From positions 5,146,001-5,210,000 of the forward strand of contig NZ_CP026115.2 of assembly GCF_009883635.2 (NCBI RefSeq): DNA of 64,000 bases. Reading direction: 5' to 3'. The notes beneath the pieces were generated by a model. That model saw nothing but the letters and a program-made list of their open reading frames with translations. It did no database searches and had not been told where the DNA came from. Shown here in pieces: positions 25,457-33,710 of this stretch (its first letter is position 1; each line of letters opens with the position of its first letter). Made by a program: the position numbers and the translations under genes. This stretch comes from Pseudomonas putida. Lineage in GTDB: Bacteria > Pseudomonadota > Gammaproteobacteria > Pseudomonadales > Pseudomonadaceae.

Positions 25457-26449
25457 ATGAAGTATTTGCGCATGTTGTTCGACAACTTCACCCTGTGCCT
25501 GCTCGGGGTGGTGCTGATCGCCACCGTGCTGCCTTGCTCGGGCGACGGCGCGGTGTATTTCGGCTGGCTCACCAACCTGGCGATCGGCCTGCTGTTCTTC
25601 CTGCACGGCGCCAAGCTGTCGCGCGAGGCGATCATCGCCGGTGCTGGCCACTGGCGCCTGCACCTGCTGGTGTTCTCCTGCACCTTCGTGATGTTCCCGC
25701 TGCTGGGCCTGGCGTTCAAGCCGCTGTTCGTGCCGCTGGTGGGCAACGAACTGTACCTCGGTGTGCTGTACCTGTGCGCGCTGCCTGCCACCGTGCAGTC
25801 GGCCATCGCCTTCACCTCGCTGGCCCGCGGCAATGTGCCGGCAGCCATCTGCAGCGCGGCGGCTTCCAGCCTGATCGGCATCTTCCTGACTCCGCTGCTG
25901 GTGGTGATGCTGCTGGGCGCCAGTGGTGATACCGGTTCGGGGCTGGACGCGGTATTGAAGATCACCCTGCAGTTGCTGGTGCCGTTCGTGGCCGGGCAGG
26001 TCGCACGCCGTTGGATCGGTGCCTGGGTAAAGAAAAATGCCCGCTGGCTGAAGATGGTGGACCAGGGCTCGATCCTGCTGGTGGTGTACACCGCGTTCAG
26101 CGAGGCCGTGGTCACCGGCCTGTGGCATACCGTGTCGCCGCAGCACCTGGCCGGGCTGTTCGCCGTCTGCGGCATCCTGCTGGCGGTGGTGCTGTTCGCT
26201 ACGCGCCTGCTGGGCAAGGTGCTGGGCTTCAGCCTGGAAGACCGTATCACCATCCTGTTCGCCGGCTCCAAGAAGAGCTTGGCCACCGGGGTGCCGATGG
26301 CCCAGGTCCTGTTCGTGGGGAGCGGCATCGGCGCGATGATCCTGCCGCTGATGCTGTTCCACCAGATCCAGTTGATGGTGTGTGCGGTGCTGGCGCAGCG
26401 CTACGCCAGTCGCGAGCAGGTGGGTGAGGGGGCTACTGCTTCTTCCTGA
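25457..26449 (+). CDS. Bile acid:sodium symporter (BASS) family transporter
   Basis: 330 residues with 9-10 predicted membrane helices. The family motifs for two sodium sites are recognisable: LPATVQSAIAFTSLARGN and FAGSKKSLATGVPMAQVL. It resembles the YfeH-type bacterial members, whose substrate (organic acid or steroid-like anion) is not settled. ATG at 25457 with TGGAAA upstream; a longer in-frame start at 25379 would overlap the divergent ampC promoter region. Confidence 0.85.
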   Translation: MKYLRMLFDNFTLCLLGVVLIATVLPCSGDGAVYFGWLTNLAIGLLFFLHGAKLSREAIIAGAGHWRLHLLVFSCTFVMFPLLGLAFKPLFVPLVGNELYLGVLYLCALPATVQSAIAFTSLARGNVPAAICSAAASSLIGIFLTPLLVVMLLGASGDTGSGLDAVLKITLQLLVPFVAGQVARRWIGAWVKKNARWLKMVDQGSILLVVYTAFSEAVVTGLWHTVSPQHLAGLFAVCGILLAVVLFATRLLGKVLGFSLEDRITILFAGSKKSLATGVPMAQVLFVGSGIGAMILPLMLFHQIQLMVCAVLAQRYASREQVGEGATASS

Positions 26450-26463
26450 AAGATGTGTGTTGC

Positions 26464-26512
26464 CTGTACCGGCCTCTTCGCGGGCACGCCCGCTCCCCAG
26501 AGGCCGGTACAG
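26464..26512. repeat. REP-type palindrome
   Basis: Perfect 14-base arms 26464-26477 and 26499-26512 (CTGTACCGGCCTCT type) enclose an inner GCGGGC/GCCCGC stem. It lies between convergent genes. Confidence 0.75.
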
Positions 26513-26513
26513 G

Positions 26514-27107
26514 TTATCGCGCCTGCCCGGAACTGCGCTCGCGCAATGCCTTCCCCACCTCGGCCTCGATCTTGTAGGCCGGCCCTTCCAGCTCCTCGTA
26601 GTTGCGTGTATAGCGCCGGGCAAACTCATTCACCCCCAGTTGCTGATACTGCTGCACATGCTTCAGCTCATGGGCCCACAACGCCACGTTGTCCTCGGCG
26701 TCGCTGGCGTGGCGGAAGATGATGGTGTCGATCAGCGTCACCGCGTTCACGTCCGGGTTCTGCAGCATGGCGTTGGCCGCTGTGACCTGTTGCTCGTCAC
26801 CGACCCGGTAGCGCGCGGCATCGAGCACGGCAAAGTCATACCAGGGCTCCAGTTGCGCGCGAATGTGCAACGGGATCGGTTGAGTGCCGCTGGCAGTGGC
26901 CTCGTCGCGAGCCTGTTGCAAGGCAAACGCCAGGCTGCCTGACGCCACGGTCTCGACATCCTTGAGCACCTGCCCGGCCTGGCCGGGGTCGATCGGTGCG
27001 CAGAAACAGCCCATCAGGCACACCTGATACTGCCCAGGCGGGCAGGCCTGTTCGGCCAGGGCAGGCGCTGCCAGCAACAGCCCCAACAGCAGGTTAATCC
27101 GCTTCAT
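26514..27107 (-). CDS. Secreted DUF4157-like putative zinc metalloprotease
   Basis: 197 residues with a signal peptide (LLLGLLLAAPALA, cleavage near residue 18). A cysteine-rich stretch CPPGQYQVCLMGCFC follows. The C-terminal part contains WAHELKHVQQYQQLGV then FARRYTRNYEELEGPAYKIEAE, an HExxH-like zinc site plus downstream glutamates as in the DUF4157 domain found in toxins and injection-system cargo. Here it stands as a single exported protein. It overlaps the TetR gene by 14 bases, so they may be cotranscribed. Confidence 0.7.
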   Translation of the reverse strand: MKRINLLLGLLLAAPALAEQACPPGQYQVCLMGCFCAPIDPGQAGQVLKDVETVASGSLAFALQQARDEATASGTQPIPLHIRAQLEPWYDFAVLDAARYRVGDEQQVTAANAMLQNPDVNAVTLIDTIIFRHASDAEDNVALWAHELKHVQQYQQLGVNEFARRYTRNYEELEGPAYKIEAEVGKALRERSSGQAR

Positions 27108-27657
27108 TCAACGCCCTGTCGACAAAGCCTTTGCTGGCATCGAGCAACTGCTGTTGCACCGCTTCACTGGCCAGCATGCGCCCGACCACCAGGGCGCCGA
27201 CACACTGACTGATCAGCACCCAGGCCAGCGCCGGGTCATCCAGGGTTTCGCTCCACGCGGCATGCAGGCTCACCAGCCAGTGCTCGGCCTCTTCGCGCAC
27301 AGGTTGTTCGGCGCGGGCGATTTCCACCCCCAAGGGCGGCAGCGGGCAGCCGCCTTCGGCATTGTGCAGGTGTGCCAGGCTCAGGTACTGCTGCAGGCAG
27401 CGGGCCAGGCGTTCGCGGCTGGCACCCTGGTTGGCCAGGCGGGCCAACGGGCTGTTGCACAGTTCCTGGCGGACCACTTCGGTGAACAGGTCGTCCTTGG
27501 ACGGGAAGTGGTTGTAGAAGGCGCCGCCGGTCAGGCCGATGGCCTTCATCAGCCCGGCCACACCGGTGCTGGAAAAACCGCCGCGCTTGGCCAGCGCGCC
27601 GCTGCTGGCCAACAGCTTGTCGCGGGTCTGCTGCTTGTGTTCGGTGGAGTAGCGCAT
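27094..27657 (-). CDS. TetR/AcrR-family transcriptional regulator
   Basis: 187 residues; N-terminal helix-turn-helix at about 12-58 with GVAGLMKAIGLTGGAFYNHF followed by PSKDDLFTEVV. The C-terminal domain would bind the inducer. It is divergent from an SDR gene with a perfect 15-base palindrome between them, so it very likely represses itself and the SDR/isomerase pair. ATG at 27657 follows GAAGAGG. Confidence 0.87.
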   Translation of the reverse strand: MRYSTEHKQQTRDKLLASSGALAKRGGFSSTGVAGLMKAIGLTGGAFYNHFPSKDDLFTEVVRQELCNSPLARLANQGASRERLARCLQQYLSLAHLHNAEGGCPLPPLGVEIARAEQPVREEAEHWLVSLHAAWSETLDDPALAWVLISQCVGALVVGRMLASEAVQQQLLDASKGFVDRALNEAD

Positions 27658-27707
27658 GCACGACCTCTTCGCGCTGCTTGACGATGGGGGCGATCATAAC
27701 ATAGCGT

Positions 27708-27722
27708 TCGTTTACTAAACGA
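27708..27722. promoter_or_regulatory. Palindromic TetR operator candidate
   Basis: TCGTTTA-C-TAAACGA, a perfect 7-1-7 palindrome midway between the divergent TetR and SDR genes, in a locally AT-rich spot. Confidence 0.65.
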
Positions 27723-27744
27723 TCATTCATCAATGGGGGCAGGC

Positions 27745-28476
27745 ATGGCAGAACAACAGAAAGTGGTGCTGGTGATCGGGGCGGGGGACGCCACCGGTGG
27801 TGCAATCGCCAAACGCTTTGCCCGTGAGGGTTATGTCGCGTGTGTTACCCGCCGCCAGGCTGAAAAGCTGCAGCCTTTGATCGATGAGATCCGCGCTGAA
27901 GGAGGCCAGGCCCATGGCTTCGGCTCGGATGCGCGCAAGGCAGATGAGGTGGCCGAGCTGGTGGAGACCATCGAGCGTGATATCGGCCCGATCGAGGCGT
28001 TTGTCTTCAACATCGGCGCCAATGTGCCGTGCAGCATTCTCGAGGAGACACCGCGCAAGTATTTCAAGATATGGGAAATGGCCTGCTTCGCCGGCTTCCT
28101 CACTGCCCAGGCCGTGGCTCGGCGCATGGTCACCCGTGAACGCGGCACCTTGCTGTTCACTGGCGCCACTGCAGGCACCCGCGGCGCTGCCGGTTTCGCT
28201 GCCTTCGCCGGGGCCAAGCACGGCTTGCGCGCCTTGGCCCAGAGCATGGCGCGCGAGCTCGGCCCGCGGAACATCCACGTTGCCCATGTAGTGGTGGATG
28301 GTGCCATCGACACGGCGTTCATCCGCGACAGTTTCCCGGAACGCTACGCACTCAAGGATCAGGGCGGCATTCTCGACCCGGCGCACATCGCCGACAGTTA
28401 CTGGTTCCTGCATGCCCAGCCCCGTGATGCCTGGACCTTCGAACTGGACCTGCGCCCGTGGATGGAGCGCTGGTAA
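27745..28476 (+). CDS. SDR-family protein with altered active site
   Basis: 243 residues. The dinucleotide motif is present (VVLVIGAGDATGGAIAKRF) and FNIGANVPCS replaces the usual NNAG. At the catalytic position the sequence is FAGAKHGLRAL, that is Phe in place of the general-acid Tyr of YxxxK, and FTGATAG instead of a serine-containing strand. It may therefore be a binding protein, or an enzyme with another mechanism. ATG at 27745 is preferred, with GGGGGCAGGC before it. It is followed 26 bases later by the isomerase gene and faces a TetR regulator. Confidence 0.75.
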   Translation: MAEQQKVVLVIGAGDATGGAIAKRFAREGYVACVTRRQAEKLQPLIDEIRAEGGQAHGFGSDARKADEVAELVETIERDIGPIEAFVFNIGANVPCSILEETPRKYFKIWEMACFAGFLTAQAVARRMVTRERGTLLFTGATAGTRGAAGFAAFAGAKHGLRALAQSMARELGPRNIHVAHVVVDGAIDTAFIRDSFPERYALKDQGGILDPAHIADSYWFLHAQPRDAWTFELDLRPWMERW

Positions 28477-28502
28477 GCCTGACCAACCAAGGAGTGTGAT
28501 GC

Positions 28503-29096
28503 ATGAGCAAGACCGTGGAGTTCTATTTCGACCTGGGCAGCCCGGCCAGCTATCTGGCCTGGACCCAGCTGCCTGCTATCTGCGCCCGGCATGGTGCGAC
28601 TCTGGTTTACCGGCCCATGCTGCTGGGCGGAGTGTTCCAGGCCACCGGCAACGCTTCGCCGGCGATGATCCCTGCCAAGGGCCGCTACATGTTCACAGAC
28701 CTTGGCCGTTATGCCCGCCGGTATGGCGTGCCATTCGGCATGCCGTCGGGGTTCCCGGTGAACACCCTGACCCTGATGCGCGGCGCCATCGGCATGCAGG
28801 TTCGCGCTTCAGCCCAGTTCGAAGCGTTGTTGGCCGCGCTGTTCAAGGGACTGTGGGAACAGCGGCGCAACTTGAGCGATGGCTCGGCACTGGATGAAAC
28901 GCTCGGCCAGGCCGGCTTCGACCCTGCGGCGTTCCATGCGCTGGCGGCGGATAGCGAGGTAAAGGCCGAACTCAAGCGGGTGACCGAAGAGGCAGTTTCG
29001 CGAGGTGTGTTCGGGGCGCCGACCTGCTTTGTCGACGGGGAGATGTTCTTCGGCCAGGATCGCCTGGATTTCGTCGAACAAGCGCTGAGCCGTTGA
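28503..29096 (+). CDS. 2-hydroxychromene-2-carboxylate isomerase / DsbA-family protein
   Basis: 197 residues, thioredoxin-like kappa-GST type. FYFDLGSPASYLAW contains the catalytic Ser13, RPMLLGGVFQATGN and YGVPFGMPSGFPVNT are family motifs, and GVFGAPTCFVDGEMFFGQDRL closes the fold. In naphthalene degraders this family isomerises a chromene intermediate using glutathione; here no aromatic pathway is adjacent, so the substrate is unknown. It is cotranscribed with the SDR. Confidence 0.82.
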   Translation: MSKTVEFYFDLGSPASYLAWTQLPAICARHGATLVYRPMLLGGVFQATGNASPAMIPAKGRYMFTDLGRYARRYGVPFGMPSGFPVNTLTLMRGAIGMQVRASAQFEALLAALFKGLWEQRRNLSDGSALDETLGQAGFDPAAFHALAADSEVKAELKRVTEEAVSRGVFGAPTCFVDGEMFFGQDRLDFVEQALSR

Positions 29097-29134
29097 GACG
29101 GGATGGCCTCGCCATTGGCGAGGCCAAACCTGGC

Positions 29135-29680
29135 TCAGAAATTCGCCGGGGTATTGGCGCTGATGATTTCCGCCTCGTCCTGGCCAATGTTCTTGAAGCT
29201 GTGCGGCAGGGTAGTGGGGATGTAGTAGCCATCGCCCGAGTTGAGGATGCTCACCTGGCCATCGACCCACAGTTCCACGGTGCCGCGGGTGACCAGGCCA
29301 CATTCTTCGCCTTCGGCATGCACGATCGGCTCGCCGGAATCGGCACCTGGGGCGTAGAGCTCGCGCAGCATGCGCATCTGCCGGGCCTCGACGCTGGCAC
29401 CGACCAGCAGCATGCGCAGGCCATTACGGCCCAGGTCCGGCTGCTCGCTGGCGCGGAACACGAAGCGCTCTTCGCGCACCGGCTCGTCGAAGCTGAAGAA
29501 TTCGGCCAGGGTCATGGGAATCCCTTCGAGCAGCTTTTTCAGGGAGCTGACCGACGGGCTGACACGGTTCTGTTCGATCTGCGAGATCGTCGAATTGGTC
29601 AACCCGCTGCGGCGGGCCAGTTCCCGTTGGGAGAGGTTGTTGCGTTCACGCACCAGTTTGAGTCGCGTCCCCGTGTCCAT
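29135..29680 (-). CDS. XRE-cupin regulator, PuuR-like
   Basis: 181 residues: helix-turn-helix ERNNLSQRELARRSGLTNST then ISQIEQNRVSPSVSSLKKLL, and a cupin domain with EPIVHAEGEECGLVTRGTVE and GDGYYIPTTLPHSFKN. The length and the PSVSSLKKLLEGIPMTLAEFF-type region match the putrescine-responsive PuuR regulators of pseudomonads. ATG at 29680 follows AAGGCGGCT. No puu genes lie beside it, so the assignment is by similarity only. Confidence 0.75.
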   Translation of the reverse strand: MDTGTRLKLVRERNNLSQRELARRSGLTNSTISQIEQNRVSPSVSSLKKLLEGIPMTLAEFFSFDEPVREERFVFRASEQPDLGRNGLRMLLVGASVEARQMRMLRELYAPGADSGEPIVHAEGEECGLVTRGTVELWVDGQVSILNSGDGYYIPTTLPHSFKNIGQDEAEIISANTPANF

Positions 29681-29699
29681 AGCCGCCTTGTAATCAGAG

Positions 29700-29732
29700 G
29701 TGTTTAAAATAATTAGCGACGCATTAAAACAC
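29700..29732. promoter_or_regulatory. AT-rich inverted repeat upstream of the PuuR-like gene
   Basis: GTGTTT (29700-29705) and AAACAC (29727-29732) flank an AT-rich stretch 20-50 bases before the start codon. Candidate promoter/autoregulatory site. Confidence 0.35.
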
Positions 29733-29758
29733 ACTCTGCACGCTTGCGCGCTGTGCTT

Positions 29759-30964
29759 TCAGGCGCGTTGGTCACGCGGCAGCGGCCACAGCCCGACCAG
29801 CAGCAAAAGCACTGCCACCGCCAGGAACGGCAGGCGAGGGTCCAGGGCATAGACCAGCGTTCCGGCCAGCGGGCCGATCACCGCGCCCATGCCCTGGGCG
29901 GCGCCAATCGAGCCTGCGGTGGCACCTTGTTCCGAGGCCTGCATGGCATTGGCCGCCAGCGCGGAAAACGCCGGGAACACGAAGCCCATGCCGGCCGCGG
30001 CGACAAAGTAGCAACTCCACAGCCAGGGCGCCGTGGTGGCCAGCGCGCCACAGGCGAAGCCCAGCGCCGACACACTGGCGCCGACCCGGATCATCTTCAA
30101 CGGCGGCCACTCCAACTGGCGCAGCAGCACCTGCGACAGGATCAGCGCCACCCCGACGGTGGTCAGGGCGATACCGGCAGCCTGGGCCGCGTCGGTCGGC
30201 GCCAGCTGCAGGCGGTCGAGGGCGAAGAAACCGACGACGATCTGCGACACCGTGACGCTGAGCATGGCGCTGAACGCCACCAGCAGTGGCCGGCGCAGGC
30301 GAGGGTCGCTGAGCCGGACGGGGCTGGGCGCATGGTTTTGCGCAAGGGGCTGGGGCTTGAGCTTGAACAGCAGCACCAGGAAGGCGCTGGCCGGCAACAA
30401 CGACATGACGTGGAACGGGAGGCTCAGGCTGTGCTGTGCCAGCACGGCCGCCAGCGCCGGCCCCACCACCAGGCCCACGGCATTCGCCGCGCCCAGCGAA
30501 GCCATGGCCCGCGCCCGGCGCTGAGGCTCGACATGGTCGGCGATCAGTGCGTTGCAGCCCACCGGGATGGCAGCGTAGAAGGCGCCGATGCAACCGCGTG
30601 CCAGCATCAGGCCGACGAACGCCAGGCCTGCCCCCGGCAGCCAGCGCAGCGCCCCTTCGACGAACAGGCACAGCAGCCAGTAGGCCAGGGTGAAGCCGGC
30701 GCTACCCAGCAGCAGGATACGGCGGCGCCCCAGGCGGTCAGACAACCGCCCCCACGGGCGCGCCAGCAGCACCCAGACCACGCCGGCCACGGTCACTGCC
30801 GCCCCGGCTTGCCACGTGGCCATGCCCAGCAGGCGCGAGATCGGCCCGATCAGTGCGACGAAGGCCATCATCGACATGGTGCAGGCCATGTTGGCCAACA
30901 GCAGCGGGCGCATGTCCAGGGTGTTGGCGGGTGTCAGTAATGCAGGGTCCTTTGCGACGTTCAT
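29759..30964 (-). CDS. MFS transporter, probably iron-regulated
   Basis: 401 residues, about 12 helices, with GRLSDRLGRRRILLLG as the signature loop and PVGCNALIADHVEPQRRARAM in the central region. It has the look of DHA1 exporters, some of which export siderophores. A Fur-box-like sequence lies 39 bases upstream, suggesting expression under iron limitation. Substrate unknown; export of an iron-related compound is an inference. Confidence 0.8.
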   Translation of the reverse strand: MNVAKDPALLTPANTLDMRPLLLANMACTMSMMAFVALIGPISRLLGMATWQAGAAVTVAGVVWVLLARPWGRLSDRLGRRRILLLGSAGFTLAYWLLCLFVEGALRWLPGAGLAFVGLMLARGCIGAFYAAIPVGCNALIADHVEPQRRARAMASLGAANAVGLVVGPALAAVLAQHSLSLPFHVMSLLPASAFLVLLFKLKPQPLAQNHAPSPVRLSDPRLRRPLLVAFSAMLSVTVSQIVVGFFALDRLQLAPTDAAQAAGIALTTVGVALILSQVLLRQLEWPPLKMIRVGASVSALGFACGALATTAPWLWSCYFVAAAGMGFVFPAFSALAANAMQASEQGATAGSIGAAQGMGAVIGPLAGTLVYALDPRLPFLAVAVLLLLVGLWPLPRDQRA

Positions 30965-31002
30965 AAGGCAGTCCAGGGCAGGTCGACAAGAAAGCTGTCG
31001 AG

Positions 31003-31021
31003 CTTAATGAGAATAATTGCT
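31003..31021 (-). promoter_or_regulatory. Fur-box-like site
   Basis: The 19 bases CTTAATGAGAATAATTGCT agree with the Fur consensus (GATAATGATAATCATTATC) at about 12 positions, including the TAATGA-AAT core. It lies just upstream of the MFS gene. Confidence 0.55.
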
Positions 31022-31051
31022 GTTTGTCGAGCCCGCCCGGGCATCAGCTTG

Positions 31052-31585
31052 TCATTCGCTGCGCCGCACGGGGCCTGGCCACATGCTACGCAACACGCCG
31101 TCCCGACGCACCAGGGCATGCATCAGCGCCGCCCCCAGGTGCACCAGCACGGTGGCGAACAACAGGTAGCCGGCCCAGCCATGGGCCTGGCGCAGTACGG
31201 CATACAGTTGCAGGTCGTGCGGGGCGATGGCTGGCAGTTGCAGGGGGCGTGGGTAGCCGCCTGCCGACAGCATCGCCCAGCCCAGCAGCGGCATGGCCAG
31301 CATCAGGCCGTAGAGCAGCAGATGCGAGGCGCCGGCTGCAAAGCGCTGGAATGCCGGCAGGTCGGTGGGCAGTGGCGGATGTGGCAAGGTCAGGCGCAAG
31401 CCTATGCGCACGATCACCAGTACCAGCAATGCCAGGCCCGTGGCCTTGTGCAGTTCGACCAGCTGCGGGTGGCGCGGTGACAGGTCGCCGACCATGCTCA
31501 CGCCGATGAACAGCATGCTGATGATCAGGATTGCCATCAGCCAGTGCACCAGGCGCGCCAAGGGGTGAAAGACTTCAGGTTTCAT
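31052..31585 (-). CDS. Cytochrome b561 family protein
   Basis: 177 residues, four predicted membrane helices. Histidines that can bind two b hemes: HWLMAILII, LHKATGLALL, SHLLLYGLM and AHGWAGYLLF. It overlaps the catalase-like gene by 4 bases (ATGA), so the two are translationally coupled. The cytochrome may deliver electrons from the quinone pool to the peroxidase partner; that is inference. Confidence 0.85.
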   Translation of the reverse strand: MKPEVFHPLARLVHWLMAILIISMLFIGVSMVGDLSPRHPQLVELHKATGLALLVLVIVRIGLRLTLPHPPLPTDLPAFQRFAAGASHLLLYGLMLAMPLLGWAMLSAGGYPRPLQLPAIAPHDLQLYAVLRQAHGWAGYLLFATVLVHLGAALMHALVRRDGVLRSMWPGPVRRSE

Positions 31586-32634
31586 CGCTGTGCTCCTGCG
31601 CCGAGAGACTCGCGGCTGCGGCGGTTGAAGGATTCCGAATAGGCCGCCGAACGGGCGGCGAGGATCGGGTCGGCGGACGGCTCGATGCCGCTGGGCAGGA
31701 TCAACGGGTCGAAGTTCAGGTCACGGCAGGCGCCTTGCTCGGGGGCGTCGACCTGTTCGACCACCAGGGTGCCGGCATCGACGCTGCGGCGCTCGGCTGG
31801 CCATGGGCGGGCCGGGTCGTCCACTGCATCGCCCTGGTCGGCCAGCACCAGGCGCAGGGTCCAGCGCAGCGGCCCTTGGGCCAGGCGCTGTTGCAGGTCG
31901 TGCTGGAGGAACTGCTTGTCGTCGACCTGGCCGGGCAGGGCGGTGAATGGCGTTTGTGGTTCAAGCTGCCAGCGCACCGGGTGCGCCGTGCCGCTGGCAT
32001 CGATCAGGCGGAAGGCGTTGATGCTGTGGTACTGGGTGCTGGCGAAGCTGTCGCTGGGCTTGTAGCTCGCCGCCCATTGGCGAAATGCCGCGCTTTCGGG
32101 GTGGGCGGCGAAGAATGCCTGCAGCTTGGCCGGGTCCGGCTTGCCGGTGGCCGGGTCTGGCGCGCCTGCCAGCACCTGGTCGTAGAAGCCCTGCGGGTTG
32201 CTGACGGCCAGCACCGGTGGGTTGTTCATGCCGGTGCGCCAGATCTGACCGTCATCGGTACTTAGCTGGATCGCCAGGCTGCGCACCGGTACGCCGGTGT
32301 CCGGGGCGAACGGGTTGGCACCGCCGATGGCGAAGCGGCCGATCACCGGCACTCGGGCCTGGCTGAAGGCCCGTGCGGTCGACAAGGCTGCGGCCTGGCC
32401 GCTGGGCTGGAAGTAGCCGCTGACGCACAGGCCCTTGGCGTGGTTCTTGCGATAGCCCGGGTGGTGGCCGGCCTGGGCCTCGAAGGTGTCGATGATGCGT
32501 TGCGGCGTCAGCTGCTGCCCGCCGATCCAGCCAGCGGCATAGGCGAAACCGGCGCCCAGCGCCAGCATCACGGCGCCTATGCCGGCCAGGCGCAGCGCCT
32601 TGGCGGGGCCTTGCAGCGCCGCGAGCGCTTGCAT
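31582..32634 (-). CDS. Catalase-family peroxidase (SrpA-like), membrane-anchored
   Basis: 350 residues. An N-terminal hydrophobic helix (AGIGAVMLALGAGFAYAAGW) anchors or exports it. The distal heme region is YRKNHAKGLCVSGYF, and PVIGRFAIGGANP and VRSLAIQLSTDDGQIWR follow the catalase fold. The usual length of this family (about 350) is met. ATG at 32634 is directly next to the remains of an ECF sigma gene, and no good ribosome site precedes it, so its own promoter and perhaps a few codons may have been lost. Cotranscribed with cytochrome b561. Confidence 0.82.
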   Translation of the reverse strand: MQALAALQGPAKALRLAGIGAVMLALGAGFAYAAGWIGGQQLTPQRIIDTFEAQAGHHPGYRKNHAKGLCVSGYFQPSGQAAALSTARAFSQARVPVIGRFAIGGANPFAPDTGVPVRSLAIQLSTDDGQIWRTGMNNPPVLAVSNPQGFYDQVLAGAPDPATGKPDPAKLQAFFAAHPESAAFRQWAASYKPSDSFASTQYHSINAFRLIDASGTAHPVRWQLEPQTPFTALPGQVDDKQFLQHDLQQRLAQGPLRWTLRLVLADQGDAVDDPARPWPAERRSVDAGTLVVEQVDAPEQGACRDLNFDPLILPSGIEPSADPILAARSAAYSESFNRRSRESLGAGAQR

Positions 32635-32928
32635 GCTCGCTGGCTGTCGTGGTTCGGCCGCAGCACCGTGGAACACGAAGCGGTGGGCGACAATACCGAG
32701 GATATCGTCCTGGCCCAGGCCGACTTGCAGGCCTTCGCCCACCTGTCGACCGAACAGCGGGCCTTGCTGCTGCTGGTCAGCATCGAGGGGCTCAGTTACA
32801 AGGAGGCGGCCGCAGCCCTGGAAATCCCCATCGGTACGGTGATGTCGCGCCTGTCGCGTGCCCGTGCCGCCTTGCGCGAACTGACCGAGGGCAACCCCCA
32901 GCCGCCGGCCTTGCGGAGACTCAAATGA
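32635..32928 (+). pseudogene. ECF sigma factor, 5'-truncated (region 4 only)
   Basis: The frame reads ARWLSWFGR, then LSTEQRALLLLVSIEGLSYK and IPIGTVMSRLSRARAALREL: a complete sigma region 4 with its DNA-binding helix-turn-helix. Region 2, which binds core polymerase and the -10 element, is missing. Upstream of 32635 the DNA is coding sequence of the catalase-like gene on the other strand. The frame stays open there but reads as antisense. The gene ends in an ATGA overlap with the anti-sigma gene. Most likely a deletion fused the sigma gene to the catalase start region. Confidence 0.75.
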
Positions 32929-33677
32929 CACGCCTTATCCCTGGTGAAGACGAGCTGCACGCCTACATCGACGACCGCCTGGAGCCGGCGCGGCGCGCCG
33001 AGGTACAGGCCTGGCTGGCGGCCAACCCGCAGGAAAGCGCGCGGATCGAAGCCTGGCGCAACGACGCCCGGCGCCTGCGCGCGGCCCTGGCAGGGTTTGC
33101 CGAGCAGCCTGGGGCGGCCACGCTTGACCTGCGGCAGGTGCAGCAGCGGGTGCGCCAGCGCCGGCAGCGGCGGCTGGCTTCGGCGGCGGTGTTGCTGCTG
33201 GCCATGGGCGTCGGTGGGTTGGGTGGCTGGCAGGCACGGCAGGTGACCTTGGCCAGCAATGAACTGCCGATGGCCGATGCGGTGCAGGCCCATCGGCTGT
33301 TCGCCGGCAGTGAGGCACTGGATATCCAGGCCAGCGACCCGGTGCAACTGCGCGACTGGCTGGGCCGGCATTTCAGCCGCGTGGGGCAGCTGCCGGACCT
33401 GGCGGGTTACGGCTTCCAGCCGGTGGGCGCGCGGTTGCTCAGCAACGAGCAGGGGCCGGCGGCGCTGCTGGTGTTCCAGGATCGCAACGGCCAGCGCATC
33501 AGCCTGTTTCTGCGCTCGCCCGGTGACCGCTATGAGCGCATGCCGCACGGGCAGCGGGTCGATGGGCAGCTGGAGGCGCGGTACTGGTCGCACGGGGCGT
33601 ACAACTTTGCCTTGGTCAGCGCGGCGGACGACGGGCGTGGGGCGGGGGTAGGGGAGGCGTTGCGCCTTGGGTTGTAG
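32925..33677 (+). CDS. Anti-sigma factor
   Basis: 250 residues. The N-terminal cytoplasmic part (LIPGEDELHAYIDDRLEPAR, then VQAWLAANPQESARIEAWR) is the anti-sigma domain, followed by one membrane helix at about residues 86-106 (ASAAVLLLAMGVGGLGGWQ) and a periplasmic C-terminal domain. It starts within the stop codon of the sigma gene (ATGA), the usual coupled arrangement. Its cognate sigma factor is truncated here, so it may have no target. Confidence 0.8.
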   Translation: MTRLIPGEDELHAYIDDRLEPARRAEVQAWLAANPQESARIEAWRNDARRLRAALAGFAEQPGAATLDLRQVQQRVRQRRQRRLASAAVLLLAMGVGGLGGWQARQVTLASNELPMADAVQAHRLFAGSEALDIQASDPVQLRDWLGRHFSRVGQLPDLAGYGFQPVGARLLSNEQGPAALLVFQDRNGQRISLFLRSPGDRYERMPHGQRVDGQLEARYWSHGAYNFALVSAADDGRGAGVGEALRLGL

Positions 33678-33710
33678 CGGGTGTGTACGGCTCGAGTGTT
33701 CCGGTGGGTT

